From the NCBI GenBank assembly GCA_002396805.1, contig DGYW01000004.1:61573-66654 (forward strand): 5,082 nucleotides of DNA, written 5' to 3'. This document shows, piece by piece, positions 5,007 through 5,082 of this stretch (position 1 is its first letter; the number at the start of each line of letters is the position of its first letter). The notes under the pieces were generated by a model that saw only the letters and a program-made list of their open reading frames with translations, was not told the origin of the DNA and searched no databases. The position numbers and the translations under genes are program-made. Source of the stretch: Firmicutes bacterium UBA4996. Lineage in GTDB: Bacteria > Bacillota > Limnochordia > Darwinibacteriales > Darwinibacteriaceae.

Positions 5007-5082
5007 TGGTGAGCCATCCGCGACTCGAACGCGGGACACCCGGATTAAAAGTCCGGTGCTCTACCGACTGAGCTAATGGCTC
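5007..5082 (-). tRNA. tRNA-Lys(TTT)
   Basis: Complete in 76 bases with an encoded CCA; its first base is the last base of the window. The acceptor is GAGCCAT/ATGGCTC, the D stem GCTC/GAGC, and the anticodon stem CCGGA/TCCGG around loop CTTTTAA, giving anticodon TTT for both lysine codons. The T stem is CCGCG/CGCGG with TTCGAGT. The promoter, and perhaps more tRNA genes, must lie beyond the right edge. Confidence 0.97.

Overview
The window looks like a piece of chromosome from a Gram-positive bacterium of the Firmicutes, probably an anaerobic member of the Clostridia. The reasons are strong AGGAGG-type ribosome binding sites, TTG start use, tRNA genes that encode their own CCA ends, compact hairpin-plus-U-tract terminators, mid-range GC content, and an extracytoplasmic FMN-binding protein. 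The genus cannot be fixed from the sequence. A spore-forming Peptococcaceae-like organism is only a guess.

Layout. Positions 1-1972 (+ strand) hold a copper-resistance operon in the order copA (5'-truncated by the window edge), copZ, csoR: a Cu(I)-exporting P-type ATPase, its copper chaperone and a copper-sensing repressor. The operon promoter lies outside the window. Positions 1961-3787 (- strand) hold a convergent two-gene unit of unknown function: a large exported protein with a W-centred repeat of about 50 residues (a probable seven-bladed beta-propeller) followed by about five membrane helices, then a 60-residue protein with two membrane helices. The small gene overlaps the 3' end of csoR by 12 nt.

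Positions 3796-4048 (+ strand) hold a tRNA transcription unit with a near-consensus promoter, tRNA-Gly(CCC), tRNA-Thr(CGT) and a strong hairpin terminator. The same hairpin also has a U-tract on the other strand, so it probably also ends the - strand gene at 4065-4832. That gene encodes a membrane-anchored protein with two tandem FMN_bind domains, each with a candidate covalent flavin-attachment threonine. From 4882 to the right edge (- strand) are a terminator, tRNA-Glu(CTC) and tRNA-Lys(TTT); the last base of the window is the first base of tRNA-Lys.

How the parts fit. CopZ delivers Cu(I) to CopA for export, and CsoR releases the operon when Cu(I) binds. The FMN-binding protein would carry electrons at the outer face of the membrane after flavinylation by an ApbE-type transferase encoded elsewhere. 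The propeller protein and its small partner are the only genes here that I cannot place in a known pathway. There is no gene-free stretch longer than 300 bases. No mobile elements or CRISPR arrays were seen.
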